Source: Thiomicrospira sp. XS5
Lineage (GTDB): Bacteria; Pseudomonadota; Gammaproteobacteria; Thiomicrospirales; Thiomicrospiraceae
Length of the DNA: 64,000 nt
Direction of reading: 5' to 3'
Assembly (NCBI RefSeq): GCF_001507555.1
Contig: NZ_LQBO01000001.1
Location: 310,001 to 374,000 of the forward strand
Shown: piece by piece, positions 40,367-48,819 of the stretch
Layout: each line of letters begins with the position of its first letter
Position numbering within the stretch: the first letter of the stretch is position 1
The notes under the pieces: generated by a model
What the model saw: the letters and a program-made list of their open reading frames with translations, nothing else
Told to the model about the DNA's origin: nothing
Database searches by the model: none
Program-made: the position numbers and the translations under genes

Positions 40367-41151
40367 AAGCGTACATCGAACACATCGGCTTACAAGCGCC
40401 CGGCTTGGAAGGTTGGGACGCCTCTCAAACGGTTCTGCTCGGCGACACGCCGTATCAGTCCGAACCCTTGTCAAAATACAGCCCGCAGTTTTTACCTGCC
40501 AATGAACGACGCCGCACCACGCCAACCATTAAACTGGCGTTACGCACCGCGGAAGAGACGGTTTCCGGCTATGCACCGGAAGCCATCGCCGCCATGCCAA
40601 CGCTGTTTGCCTGCGTCGACGGCGACACCGAAATTTCCGCGAAAATGACCAGTGCGATTTTGCAGGACGAGCCGATGATTTCGCCGATTCATTTCCACAA
40701 TTCGGTGCACAATGCCCCCGCCGGTTACTGGATGATCGGTCAGCACAACCAACAAGCGGCCTCCGCCATTTCCGCCGGGGAATACCAAATCGCCAACAGC
40801 TTTATCGAAGCCCTGTCGCAATTGTCGGATACGCATCCGAAAGTACTGCTGGTTGTGTACGATTTACCGATTGACCCGATTATCGAAAGTTACCAACCGG
40901 CGATGCAACCTTTTGCGTTCGGTTTGGTGCTATCACATCAACCCAACGACCGGACTCTGGCCGAACTGTCTTTGTCACTCGCACCGGGCCAGGTTCAAGC
41001 CGCCAAACACGATTGGTTCGGCGACAATGTCGCAGCCGAGGCTCTGCCGCTGTTGCAACGCCTCGCGCAAAAACAAGCCGGGCAATTCGCTTTTCCGGTG
41101 TCGTCACAATTGACGGCCAACCTGACGTTAACCCCGGTTCAACGCGATTGA
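40363..41151 (+). CDS. beta-ketoacyl synthase chain length factor
   Basis: This 262-aa protein is an N-terminal-type ketosynthase fold without the catalytic Cys. It carries FHNSVHNAPAGYWMIGQHNQQAAS (about 110-134), the signature of chain-length-factor proteins that partner the KS of aryl polyene clusters. ATG 40363 overlaps the KS stop (ATGA). The upstream in-frame extension runs inside the KS gene and was dropped. It would control polyene length as a heterodimer with the KS. Confidence 0.85.
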   Translation: MKAYIEHIGLQAPGLEGWDASQTVLLGDTPYQSEPLSKYSPQFLPANERRRTTPTIKLALRTAEETVSGYAPEAIAAMPTLFACVDGDTEISAKMTSAILQDEPMISPIHFHNSVHNAPAGYWMIGQHNQQAASAISAGEYQIANSFIEALSQLSDTHPKVLLVVYDLPIDPIIESYQPAMQPFAFGLVLSHQPNDRTLAELSLSLAPGQVQAAKHDWFGDNVAAEALPLLQRLAQKQAGQFAFPVSSQLTANLTLTPVQRD

Positions 41152-41161
41152 GATGAGACGG

Positions 41162-41626
41162 ATGAACGACGAGCTCTTTGATTTCGACACCGTGCACCGT
41201 CTGATTCCGCATTCGGACAAAATGTGCCTGTGGGAAGCCGTCACCGCATTTGACGACGACAGTGTACAATGCCGCACCACCCGTCATCTTGACCCGGACC
41301 ATCCGCTGAAACGCGACGGTCGATTGTCGAAACTCCACCTGATTGAATTCGGCGCACAAACCATCGCCATTCACGGCGGTTTAAAGGCGCAAGCCGAAGC
41401 CGAAAACACGGCGTCGCCATCTTCAAAAACGCCCAGGCCTGGTTATTTGGCAAGTGTTAAAAACATTACCTTCGGCGACTTCGATCCACAAACCGCCGTG
41501 CTGACCGGCCAGGCCACACAGCTCATGGCGGATGACGCCTCAAAACTCTATCAATTCGAACTGCAAGACCAGAACGGCCAAACCGTTTGCAGCGGCCGAG
41601 CGCTGGTCATACACCCGGAAGACTGA
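41162..41626 (+). CDS. hotdog-fold 3-hydroxyacyl-ACP dehydratase (ApeP-like)
   Basis: The protein is 154 aa from ATG 41162; ATG 41153 is in frame and adds three residues. Hotdog-fold features are FDFDTVHRLIPHSDKMCLWEAV with the active-site-type His near residue 17 and LHLIEFGAQTIAIHGG near residue 63. This second dehydratase of the locus (the other is at 56711) matches the small dehydratase that follows the KS pair in aryl polyene clusters. It would give the double bond in each elongation round. One CCAGGCCTGG (41433-41442) is in the gene. FabG starts 3 bases downstream. Confidence 0.75.
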   Translation: MNDELFDFDTVHRLIPHSDKMCLWEAVTAFDDDSVQCRTTRHLDPDHPLKRDGRLSKLHLIEFGAQTIAIHGGLKAQAEAENTASPSSKTPRPGYLASVKNITFGDFDPQTAVLTGQATQLMADDASKLYQFELQDQNGQTVCSGRALVIHPED

Positions 41627-41629
41627 TTT

Positions 41630-42358
41630 ATGGACAAACTCAAACGTGCGCTCATCACCGGCGGCAGCGGCGACATCGGTTCCGCCATCGCCAAACAACT
41701 CGCCGAAGACGGTTTTCACGTCATCGTGCACGCCAACCACAATCTGGCCAAAGCCGAGGCCATCGTCGCCGATTTAACCGCACAAAACTGGTCGGCTGAA
41801 GCCGTCCAGTTCGACATCACTCAGGCCGACGCCGTGGAGACCGCACTGAATACCCTGTTGGAACAAGGGCCGATTCAAGTCATCGTCAATAACGCCGGCA
41901 TTCACGACGATGCCGTGATGGCGGGCATGACAGCAGAACAATGGCAGTCGGTCATTGACGTATCTCTGAACGGCTTTTTCAACGTCACCCAACCATTGCT
42001 GATGCCGATGATTCGAACCCGCTGGGGCCGCATCATCAATATCGCCTCCATTGCCGGTGTGGCCGGGAACCGCGGCCAAACCAACTACGCTGCGGCCAAA
42101 GCCGGCTTGATCGGCGCCAGCAAATCCCTGGCGCTGGAACTGGCCTCACGCAAAATCACCGTCAACGTCATCGCTCCCGGCATTATCGAAGGCGATATGA
42201 CACAGGATGTGTTCCCGCCGGAGGTCATCAAAAAAGCCGTTCCGATGCAACGCGCCGGGCAACCGGATGACATCGCCCACGCCGTCAGTTACCTGGCTTC
42301 CGACAAGGCTGGCTACATCACCAACCAAGTGCTGAATATCAACGGTGGCATGATCTGA
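41630..42358 (+). CDS. fabG: 3-oxoacyl-ACP reductase (FabG-like)
   Basis: This 242-aa short-chain dehydrogenase reduces the beta-keto group during chain building. It has the Rossmann motif TGGSGDIG at 10-17, NNAG at 87-90, and catalytic S140, Y153 and K157 (YAAAK). The last part (NINGGMI) is typical of FabG. Gene order KS-CLF-dehydratase-FabG with gaps of 0-10 bases shows one operon. It plays the role of ApeQ in the E. coli cluster. A housekeeping FabG is expected elsewhere in the genome. Confidence 0.9.
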   Translation: MDKLKRALITGGSGDIGSAIAKQLAEDGFHVIVHANHNLAKAEAIVADLTAQNWSAEAVQFDITQADAVETALNTLLEQGPIQVIVNNAGIHDDAVMAGMTAEQWQSVIDVSLNGFFNVTQPLLMPMIRTRWGRIINIASIAGVAGNRGQTNYAAAKAGLIGASKSLALELASRKITVNVIAPGIIEGDMTQDVFPPEVIKKAVPMQRAGQPDDIAHAVSYLASDKAGYITNQVLNINGGMI

Positions 42359-42512
42359 CATTAACTTTCCAAAACGGATATCAAAGCCCGATCAGATTAA
42401 GCAAATATACGAAATTGACTTTACCAAATTCCCTATTAATGGTACTTTAATGGGGTTTTCCATTTTTAGAAACACACCATTTATTGCGATCGATTCAGGA
42501 GGATAAACACAA

Positions 42513-42914
42513 ATGAAATCCATGGTTCAAAAACTGATTTTAGGTCTATCGGTACTAGGCTTAGTCGCCACCTTAACGGCTTGTACGGGCCAGTCAATCC
42601 GTAATATGGAATCACAACCGGTTCCATCCAACATCAAGACCGCCGAGCAGGTCAAAAAAGCGATTCGTACCGCCGGTGCTGGACTGGGCTGGATTATCAG
42701 CGATGACGGTAAGGGCAAACTGAAAGGCACTTTGAACTTGAGAACCCACCAAGCGATTATTTCCATTCCATATTCCGCGAAAGAATACAGCTTGATTTAT
42801 GTCTCCAGCGTCAACCTAGACTATGATTCGACTAAAGGCACCATCCATAAAAACTACAACAGCTGGATTCAGAACCTGAACAACCGCATCCAAGTGCAGT
42901 TGATCGGACTTTAA
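42513..42914 (+). CDS. small lipoprotein of a conserved uncharacterised family
   Basis: This 133-aa protein has a strong ribosome site (AGGAGG) and a lipoprotein signal (LGLSVLGLVATLTAC, lipid on Cys about 24). The mature part contains AIRTAGAGLGWIISDDGKGKLKG and then IHKNYNSWIQNLNNRIQVQL. I recall similar small lipoproteins in Pseudomonas and Acinetobacter, without known function. A 155-bp gap separates it from fabG, so it may have its own promoter. It may serve envelope placement of the pigment or be unrelated. Confidence 0.68.
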   Translation: MKSMVQKLILGLSVLGLVATLTACTGQSIRNMESQPVPSNIKTAEQVKKAIRTAGAGLGWIISDDGKGKLKGTLNLRTHQAIISIPYSAKEYSLIYVSSVNLDYDSTKGTIHKNYNSWIQNLNNRIQVQLIGL

Positions 42915-42923
42915 GGCGTTGGC

Positions 42924-43601
42924 ATGCGCTTAACCTCAAGCGCATCCCAGCAAGGGGTCGATTGGGACGGGCTGCTCATGCTCGTCTTGTCGACCTTATT
43001 CATCCTCGCCACCCTTGGCCTTTCCTGGCTTTGGCTCATCTTCAAAACCTACCTAACCGCACAGCAAGCGCCCACACCCTCGCAAATTCAACGCCCGTTA
43101 ATCGTGTTTGGCAAACAGCTACACCATAACCAAATCGACAACGATTATCGCGCCCGTTTACAGCGTGTGCTCGCCTTGCAGACCGACCAGCCCATTTTTG
43201 TGCTCGGCGGCATCACCGCGCCCAATTCGGTGTCCGAAGCCAAGGCCGGCGAAACGTTTTTACGGCACCGCCAACCCAGTCTGGAATCGCAATTGATATT
43301 GGAAGAATCCTCCCGCAACACCTTGGAAAACCTGAAACAGGCCCGGCTGTTTTTGGCCCGACAAGACAACCCGCTTCAAGTCGACTTGTTGTCCAATCGC
43401 TATCACCTTTACCGCTGTCAGGCACTGGCGAAGGGACTAGGGTTCGACGTCACCTTGGTGGCCGCCGAAGACCGTTTTGACGGCCACTGGACAAACTGTT
43501 ATAAAATTTTCATGGAAGCTTTTTTCAGCCATTGGTATCATACCGGCGCACGGGTCAGCCGATGGCTTAACAACAAACGCATGCTTGCCAAAATTCACTG
43601 A
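42924..43601 (+). CDS. YdcF/DUF218 family membrane-anchored protein
   Basis: The protein has 225 aa with one N-terminal membrane helix (about 15-40, LLMLVLSTLFILATLGLSWLWLI), and the rest faces the periplasm or cytoplasm. The DUF218 domain shows PLIVFGKQLHHNQIDNDYRARLQR, FVLGGIT, EAKAGETFLRH, LEESSRNTLENLKQARLFL and LLSNRYHLYRCQALAKGLG. Family members (ElyC, SanA, YdcF) act in envelope or undecaprenyl-carrier processes or have unknown roles. It starts 9 bases after the lipoprotein stop and 5 bases before the glycosyltransferase, so the three probably form a unit. Confidence 0.8.
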   Translation: MRLTSSASQQGVDWDGLLMLVLSTLFILATLGLSWLWLIFKTYLTAQQAPTPSQIQRPLIVFGKQLHHNQIDNDYRARLQRVLALQTDQPIFVLGGITAPNSVSEAKAGETFLRHRQPSLESQLILEESSRNTLENLKQARLFLARQDNPLQVDLLSNRYHLYRCQALAKGLGFDVTLVAAEDRFDGHWTNCYKIFMEAFFSHWYHTGARVSRWLNNKRMLAKIH

Positions 43602-43606
43602 GTTCT

Positions 43607-44362
43607 ATGACACCTTCCACTTTCGCCATTTTGATTCCCGCTTACAACGAAGCCTTGACCATCACCGATGTCATTGATTCCGCACTGGCCATCACCCCGA
43701 ACGTTCTGGTCGTCAACGACGCTTCCCAAGACAATACCGCCGAACTGGTTCGCCAAACCCCGGCTTTGCTGTTGGAGCACGAACACAATCGCGGCAAGGC
43801 CAGTGCCTTATTGACCGGCTTCGCCAAAGCGACTGAGCTCGGCATGGAGTGCGTTATTACGTTGGACGGTGACGGCCAACATGACCCGCAACAAATCCCG
43901 CAATTGCTCGCCGCATTTGCAGAAGCCCCCCAAAACATGGTCATTGCCGCCCGTTTGCAAAACCGTGAAAATGCCCCCAAAGCTCGCCTGATGGCCAATA
44001 AAATCGCCGACTTCTGGGTCAGCTGGGCGGCTTCCAGCCCAATTGCCGACAGTCAATCCGGTTTCCGGCTCTATCCCATTGATTTAATCCGCAACCTGAA
44101 AACCAATGCCGTCAACCCTTCCGGCTTTGTCTTTGAAAGTGAAGTGTTGATTGATGCTTCCGCCGCCGGATTTGGCTTCACCTTCGTGCCCATCGCCTCC
44201 TGTTATCCGGAAGAACGCCGAGCCAGCCATTTCCGGCCGGGTTTCGACATCACCCAAATCACTTTGATGGTGGCCGGTAAACTGCTCCGCAAAGGTCTAA
44301 ACCTGCCAGGCCTGGTCAAATCTCTGACAAAACGGCCTCATATCGCCCACCCGGACGCATAG
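43607..44362 (+). CDS. family 2 glycosyltransferase
   Basis: This 251-aa soluble GT-A enzyme starts FAILIPAYNEALTITDVIDSAL and has VVNDASQDNT, the nucleotide-sugar-binding DGDGQHDP (about 84-91), and DSQSGFRLYP near residue 146. It is close to polyprenyl-phosphate mannosyl- or glucosyltransferases (DPM1-like), but has no C-terminal membrane helices. GT2 enzymes are standard in aryl polyene loci, where they glycosylate the lipid-like product or its carrier. A CCAGGCCTGG lies near its end (44306-44315). A terminator-like hairpin follows. Confidence 0.83.
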   Translation: MTPSTFAILIPAYNEALTITDVIDSALAITPNVLVVNDASQDNTAELVRQTPALLLEHEHNRGKASALLTGFAKATELGMECVITLDGDGQHDPQQIPQLLAAFAEAPQNMVIAARLQNRENAPKARLMANKIADFWVSWAASSPIADSQSGFRLYPIDLIRNLKTNAVNPSGFVFESEVLIDASAAGFGFTFVPIASCYPEERRASHFRPGFDITQITLMVAGKLLRKGLNLPGLVKSLTKRPHIAHPDA

Positions 44363-44363
44363 A

Positions 44364-44405
44364 AAACCACCCCCGCCAAGCGCGGAATGGCCGGGCGGTT
44401 TTTTT
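44364..44405 (+). terminator. probable terminator after the GT2 gene
   Basis: An imperfect stem joins AAAACC-CCCCGCC to GGCCGGGCGGTTTT and is followed by a T-run. It would separate the polyene-type genes from the darAB genes. Confidence 0.5.
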
Positions 44406-44466
44406 CAAAAAACCTTCATTTCAAGGTAAAATAACCCCATTATTAAATTATTTTATAAAAGCCCGC

Positions 44467-45414
44467 ATGCCGAAAAAAATTCTGATTCTGGGATACAGTC
44501 AAACCGGCCAACTCAACGCCGTTTTGGACGCCATTGAGCAGCCGCTTTCCGACAGCGAGGCCGTGACCGTTTCGCGCCGTGCGCTCTCGCCGAAGCAGCC
44601 TTATCCATTTCCCTGGTCGTTTTTCCAGTTTTTCGACATTTTTCCGGAATGCGTCTATCTGGACGCCCCCGACAATCAACCACTCGACTTGGACGAAAGC
44701 TACGATCTGGTGATTCTCGGTTACCAGCCTTGGTTTTTATCGCCGTCCCTGCCGACCACCGCGTTTCTCAAATCGGAACAGGGTCAGGCCATCTTGAAAG
44801 ACACCCCGGTCATCACCGTCATCGGTTGCCGCAATATGTGGGGTCAGGCGCAATTGAAAGTCAAAGCTTTGCTGGCCGCCGCCGGTGCCAAACTCATCGA
44901 TAATGTGGTGCTGACCGACCAGGGATCGTCTCTGGCCACCTTCATCACTACGCCAGTCTGGCTGCTGACCGGTCGTAAAAGCGGCGTTCTCAATTTGCCC
45001 GATGCCGGCATTGCCCCCGACGAAATCCGCCAGGCCTGCCGTTTCGGATACGCCATTCGTCAAACGCTGGAAACCCAGGACGTCATCACCGACGCGCCCA
45101 TGCTGACCGGGCTGGAAGCGGTGAAAGCCGATGCCAGCCTGTTACAGTCGGAAAAAATCGGCGCCCGCAGTTTTCACATCTGGGGCAAACTGTTGCGCGC
45201 CGTCGGCCCCGGCGGAAGCTGGCAACGGAAACCTGTTCTGGTGATTTACATTCTGTTTTTGGTGCTGATGATCATCACGGTGGTGCCCCTCACGATGCTT
45301 CTGCGCAAGCTGTTCAAACCGTTATTGAAAAATCGCCTGGATCGGCTTGAAGCCGACTTTGAAACGCCGTCCGGCTCCGGCTCCGAGCGCTTGAAGGATT
45401 TTCCATGTCCCTAG
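44467..45414 (+). CDS. darA: dialkylresorcinol biosynthesis aromatase-type flavoprotein DarA-like
   Basis: DarA acts after DarB to turn the 2,5-dialkylcyclohexane-1,3-dione into a dialkylresorcinol. The 315-aa protein has a flavodoxin-like opening (PKKILILGYSQTGQLNAVLD, about 2-21). This is followed by FFDIFPECVYLDAP, YDLVILGYQPWFLSPS, ITVIGCRNMW near 118, and two C-terminal membrane-type helices (about 258-285, VLVIYILFLVLMIITVVPLTML). It overlaps darB by 10 bases. The name is from recognition of the family, whose databank title is dialkylresorcinol condensing enzyme. The pairing with a DarB-like enzyme supports it. Confidence 0.82.
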   Translation: MPKKILILGYSQTGQLNAVLDAIEQPLSDSEAVTVSRRALSPKQPYPFPWSFFQFFDIFPECVYLDAPDNQPLDLDESYDLVILGYQPWFLSPSLPTTAFLKSEQGQAILKDTPVITVIGCRNMWGQAQLKVKALLAAAGAKLIDNVVLTDQGSSLATFITTPVWLLTGRKSGVLNLPDAGIAPDEIRQACRFGYAIRQTLETQDVITDAPMLTGLEAVKADASLLQSEKIGARSFHIWGKLLRAVGPGGSWQRKPVLVIYILFLVLMIITVVPLTMLLRKLFKPLLKNRLDRLEADFETPSGSGSERLKDFPCP

Positions 45415-46580
45415 CGCCCCAGACATCGAATGCCCGGCCGGAAGCCTACATCACCCTGACCGCCGCCGAAATGCCCAATGCGCCGGTCGATAACGACCAC
45501 ATTGAATCCGTGCTCGGCATGATCAACGGCAAGCCGTCCCGTGCCAAACGCATTATTCTGCGCAACAACGGCATTCAATCCCGTCATTACGTTTTGGACC
45601 CCAACACTCAGGAACCGGTTTGCAACAACGCGCAACTCACCGCGCAGGCCGTTCGCAACTTGTTTCCCTCCAAGCACGAATTGAATCAAATCGACTTACT
45701 GGCGTGCGGCACCACCATGCCCGATCAAATCGCGCCCGGTCATGCAGTGATGGTACATGGCGAACTGGCCTGCCCGCCTTGTGAAACCGTGTCCACCGCC
45801 AGCATTTGCATCAGCGGCTTGATGGCCTTGAAATACGCTTATCTGGCCGTGCGCAACGGCGACAGCCACAAAGCCGTCGCCACCGGTTCGGAAACCGCTT
45901 CCATTCTATTGCGTGCCCGCAATTACGAAGCCGAAACTCAGGCCAAACTGGAACAACTTGAAGCCCGCCCCGAAATCGGTTTCGACAAGGATTTCCTGCG
46001 CTGGATGCTGTCGGATGGGGCCGGCGCTGTCTGCATCGAACCGCAACCGCGCGCCGACGCCGTCAGCTTGAAAATTCACTGGATCAAAACCCTGTCCTAC
46101 GCCAACGAATTGGAAACCTGCATGTACGCCGGTGCCACCAAGCAGGCTAACGGAGATTTGATTGGCTGGAACCGTTATGACGGCGCCACTTTGATGCAAG
46201 AAAGTGTGCTGGCCATCAAGCAGGACGTCAAACTCCTCAACGACAATATCGTGCCTTACGCCATCACCAAAACCCTCGATACGCTGGTCGCGGAAACCGG
46301 GTTGCAAGCCGACGACATCGATTATTTCCTGCCACACATCTCGTCGATGTATTTTTACCACAAGGTCGCCGATGCCTTGGGGGACATGCATTTCGTCATT
46401 CCGCAGGAAAAATGGTTCACGAATCTGACCACCAAAGGCAACACCGGCTCGGCCTCAATTTTCATCATGCTGGACGAACTGGTCAAATCCGGCCGCTTGA
46501 AAAGTGGCAACAAGCTGCTCTGCTTCGTACCGGAAAGCGGCCGCTTCTCCAGCGGATTCATGTTGCTGGAAGTCGTTTAA
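45405..46580 (+). CDS. darB: beta-ketoacyl-ACP synthase III family enzyme DarB-like
   Basis: This KAS III-fold enzyme has 391 aa. It has the Cys-His-Asn triad of the family: C135 in TASICISGLMALKYA, H311 in FLPHISSMYFYH and N346 in TTKGNTGSASIF. In DarB enzymes it joins a beta-ketoacyl and an enoyl acyl thioester to form the cyclohexanedione ring. Overlap with DarA (which starts upstream) and the BtrH neighbour argue for the DAR pathway rather than fatty acid initiation. The product would be the alcohol half of a flexirubin-type ester. AAGGA precedes ATG 45405. Confidence 0.82.
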   Translation: MSLAPQTSNARPEAYITLTAAEMPNAPVDNDHIESVLGMINGKPSRAKRIILRNNGIQSRHYVLDPNTQEPVCNNAQLTAQAVRNLFPSKHELNQIDLLACGTTMPDQIAPGHAVMVHGELACPPCETVSTASICISGLMALKYAYLAVRNGDSHKAVATGSETASILLRARNYEAETQAKLEQLEARPEIGFDKDFLRWMLSDGAGAVCIEPQPRADAVSLKIHWIKTLSYANELETCMYAGATKQANGDLIGWNRYDGATLMQESVLAIKQDVKLLNDNIVPYAITKTLDTLVAETGLQADDIDYFLPHISSMYFYHKVADALGDMHFVIPQEKWFTNLTTKGNTGSASIFIMLDELVKSGRLKSGNKLLCFVPESGRFSSGFMLLEVV

Positions 46581-46597
46581 CCTCGCCAGGAGCATCT

Positions 46598-47023
46598 ATG
46601 AAAATCGATGAAGTGCCCCAACAAGCAGACGACATCTACGAAGGCGAAACCAAAGTGGTCTACGCCGTCGGCCGGGACGGCAAACTGGCCACCGCGTCCA
46701 CCCAAGGCTGGGAAGCCGAAATCGAGGCCTTGAAAGATGCGGTCGATGAAATCGAACAGCAGGCTCGTGAGGCTTGGCAGCGCGCCCGAAACGGCGACAC
46801 CTCCCCGCTTGAATACCACATGCTTCATCAACGCTTGGATGTGCCGATGCTGGCGCAGGCGATGGGCAAATTCCAATGGCAAATCCGACGGCACTTCAAA
46901 CCCAACGTTTTTAACCATCTGTCGGACAAGCGCCTGCAACAATATGCCAAAGTCATGGGACTGTCCGTCGAGGCTTTGAAGCGCCTGCCGGACACTCTTG
47001 AAACCGGCGAGCCCCAACCTTAA
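46598..47023 (+). CDS. hypothetical protein in the dar operon, 141 aa
   Basis: This soluble protein starts at ATG 46598 behind a good ribosome site (CCAGGAG), 17 bases after darB. A longer in-frame reading from 46412 runs inside darB and was rejected. The first half (IYEGETKVVYAVGRDGKL, then acidic helix EAEIEALKDAVDEIEQQAREAW) is coiled-coil-like. The second half is basic and helical (RLDVPMLAQAMGKFQWQIRRHFKPNVFNHLSDKRLQQYAKVMGLS), with a helix-turn-helix look, as in XRE-like regulators. I do not recognise a family. It may bind DNA or be an adaptor of DAR enzymes. Confidence 0.7.
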   Translation: MKIDEVPQQADDIYEGETKVVYAVGRDGKLATASTQGWEAEIEALKDAVDEIEQQAREAWQRARNGDTSPLEYHMLHQRLDVPMLAQAMGKFQWQIRRHFKPNVFNHLSDKRLQQYAKVMGLSVEALKRLPDTLETGEPQP

Positions 47024-47046
47024 CTTTTTCCAAAAACCGATTTTTT

Positions 47047-48060
47047 ATGCCTGATTTATCTCAATTCCAACATCAACAAGCCGCCCACTGCGAAACCGGC
47101 GCCGCCGCCGGTTTATTCCGCGCCCACGGGCTCGATTTATCCGAAGCGATGGTCTTCGGTCTGGCCAGCGGCTTGACCTATGCGTATCTGCCGTTCGTCA
47201 AAATCAACGGTTTGCCGTTGATGGCCTATCGCATGCCGCCACGCATGATTTTAAAGATGTTGTCCTGGCGCATCAAAGGCTTGAAGATTCGCTTTAAAAC
47301 CTTCAAAAACGAAGCCGACGGCCAAGCCTTTCTCGACCAAAAACTGGCCGAAGGCGAATTGGTCGGTTGTCAGACCTCGGTATTCTTCCTGCCCTATTTC
47401 CCGAAAGAAATGCGGTTTCATTTCAATGCCCACAACCTGTTGGTTTTCGGACAAGAAACCGTGGACGGCGAATCGCAATATCACATCAGCGACCCGGTGT
47501 TTTCACACACCGTCACCACCGATGCCGCCAGCCTGAGCGAAGCACGCTTCGCCAAAGGCGCACTGGCGCCGAACGGCCGTTTGTATTACTTCGAGTCGGT
47601 GCCGGAGAGCATCGATTACGACACCTTGATTCCCAAAGCGATTCGCTTTACCGGCAAGGCCAACGGCAAACGTAACATCACGCCGATTTCCGGTGTGGGC
47701 GGCATGAAACTGGTGGCGAAACGCATCGAAAAATTGGAAAAGGACAGCAAACGTTACCGCCAGCTGTTTCTCGGCCACATCGTACGGATGCAAGAAGAAA
47801 TCGGCACCGGCGGCGCGGGTTTCCGCTATATGTACGCCGCCTTTTTGCAGGAAGCCGCCGAGAAACTCCAGCGCCCAGAATTGAATGAATGGGCCGAGGC
47901 TTTTGTCGCCACCGGTGATGAATGGCGCGAATTCGCCTTGTTGTGCGCCCGCATCAGCAAAGGGCGCGGAAATCACACCTTAAAAGAAGCCGCCGATTTC
48001 CTACGCCGCATTGCCGACCAAGAACTGGTGCTCTACAATCAAATGGCGAAATTCAAATAA
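47047..48060 (+). CDS. BtrH N-terminal domain / DUF4872 protein
   Basis: This soluble 337-aa protein opens with HQQAAHCETGAAAGLFRAHGLDLSEAMVFGLASGLTYAYLPF (about 8-50). That matches the BtrH N-terminal domain, a cysteine-protease-like acyltransfer fold with candidate Cys15. The rest fits DUF4872. In butirosin synthesis BtrH moves an acyl chain from an ACP to an amine or alcohol. Here it would be a fitting enzyme to transfer the aryl polyene acyl group from its ACP onto the resorcinol hydroxyl. Such proteins occur in flexirubin-type loci, and this role is inferred. It starts 23 bases after the orphan gene. Confidence 0.72.
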   Translation: MPDLSQFQHQQAAHCETGAAAGLFRAHGLDLSEAMVFGLASGLTYAYLPFVKINGLPLMAYRMPPRMILKMLSWRIKGLKIRFKTFKNEADGQAFLDQKLAEGELVGCQTSVFFLPYFPKEMRFHFNAHNLLVFGQETVDGESQYHISDPVFSHTVTTDAASLSEARFAKGALAPNGRLYYFESVPESIDYDTLIPKAIRFTGKANGKRNITPISGVGGMKLVAKRIEKLEKDSKRYRQLFLGHIVRMQEEIGTGGAGFRYMYAAFLQEAAEKLQRPELNEWAEAFVATGDEWREFALLCARISKGRGNHTLKEAADFLRRIADQELVLYNQMAKFK

Positions 48061-48082
48061 CATTCAAGTAACCCAAAATCCT

Positions 48083-48092
48083 CCAGGCCTGG
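48083..48092. repeat. CCAGGCCTGG palindrome, intergenic
   Basis: A perfect copy between the BtrH-domain gene and the LysE gene, followed by CGGTTTT, as at other copies. It could act as a weak terminator stem. Confidence 0.9.
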
Positions 48093-48180
48093 CGGTTTTC
48101 AGGGGATTTCACCACGGATAGCACTTTTGGCTTAAAACCGTCATAATGGAAAGCTTCCATTTTCGGATCGGGACTTGGTC

Positions 48181-48819
48181 ATGACATTGCAACTGACGTT
48201 CGATATCTGGCTGGCGATGGGCGCGGTATTACTCATCATGGCGTTGATGCCCAGCCTCAGCGTGCTGCTGGTCACCAGTCGCAGCAGCCTGTTCGGGGTG
48301 CGTCATGGCTTGGCGACGGCCGCCGGCATTGTCAGCGCCGACCTGCTGTTCACACTGGTGGCGCTTTTCGGGTTGAAATGGCTGGCAGACCACTTTGAGC
48401 CCGGCTTTAGGTTGTTGACATATCTCGGCGGCGGCTACCTCATCTGGCTCGGTGTGCAATTGCTGCGCCGTCCCCCGGAACAGAAACCGGTGACGCAAAC
48501 CACCCACGCCACCCTCTCCGCCAGTTTTGGATTAGGCTTATTGTTTACCCTCGGCGACCAAAAAGCCATACTGTTCTATTTCGGGTTTTTCCCTGCTTTC
48601 ATCCCCATGGAACAACTCGGAACCGGCGACATCTTATTGATTCTATTCCTCACACTGGTGACCGTCGGCGGAGCCAAGACCCTGTATGCCGTCAGTGCGG
48701 CGCAAGCAACGATATTGCTTCGCCCTCGCCGTCAAGATTTGATTCGACGCATCGCCGCCAGCGTGTTTCTCGTCATCGGCGTATACCTCATTATCACCAC
48801 CACATTGGAGTGGCGATGA
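48181..48819 (+). CDS. LysE family transporter
   Basis: This 212-aa inner-membrane protein has about five to six helices. The N-terminal FDIWLAMGAVLLIMALMPSLSVLLVTSRSSLFGVRHGLATAAGIVSADLLF carries the LysE/RhtB pattern (a Pro-containing TM1 followed by the Gly-rich loop). GLLFTLGDQKAILFYFGFFPAFI is the second signature. Such proteins export amino acids or small metabolites. ATG 48181 is used; TTG 48175 is in frame. Its last codons overlap the start of a methyltransferase remnant by ATGA. Link to the pigment is by position only. Confidence 0.82.
   Translation: MTLQLTFDIWLAMGAVLLIMALMPSLSVLLVTSRSSLFGVRHGLATAAGIVSADLLFTLVALFGLKWLADHFEPGFRLLTYLGGGYLIWLGVQLLRRPPEQKPVTQTTHATLSASFGLGLLFTLGDQKAILFYFGFFPAFIPMEQLGTGDILLILFLTLVTVGGAKTLYAVSAAQATILLRPRRQDLIRRIAASVFLVIGVYLIITTTLEWR

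Noticed and set aside
46412-46597. N-terminal extension of the orphan protein upstream of 46598
   Set aside because: It lies wholly inside darB in another frame; the good ribosome site is immediately before 46598.
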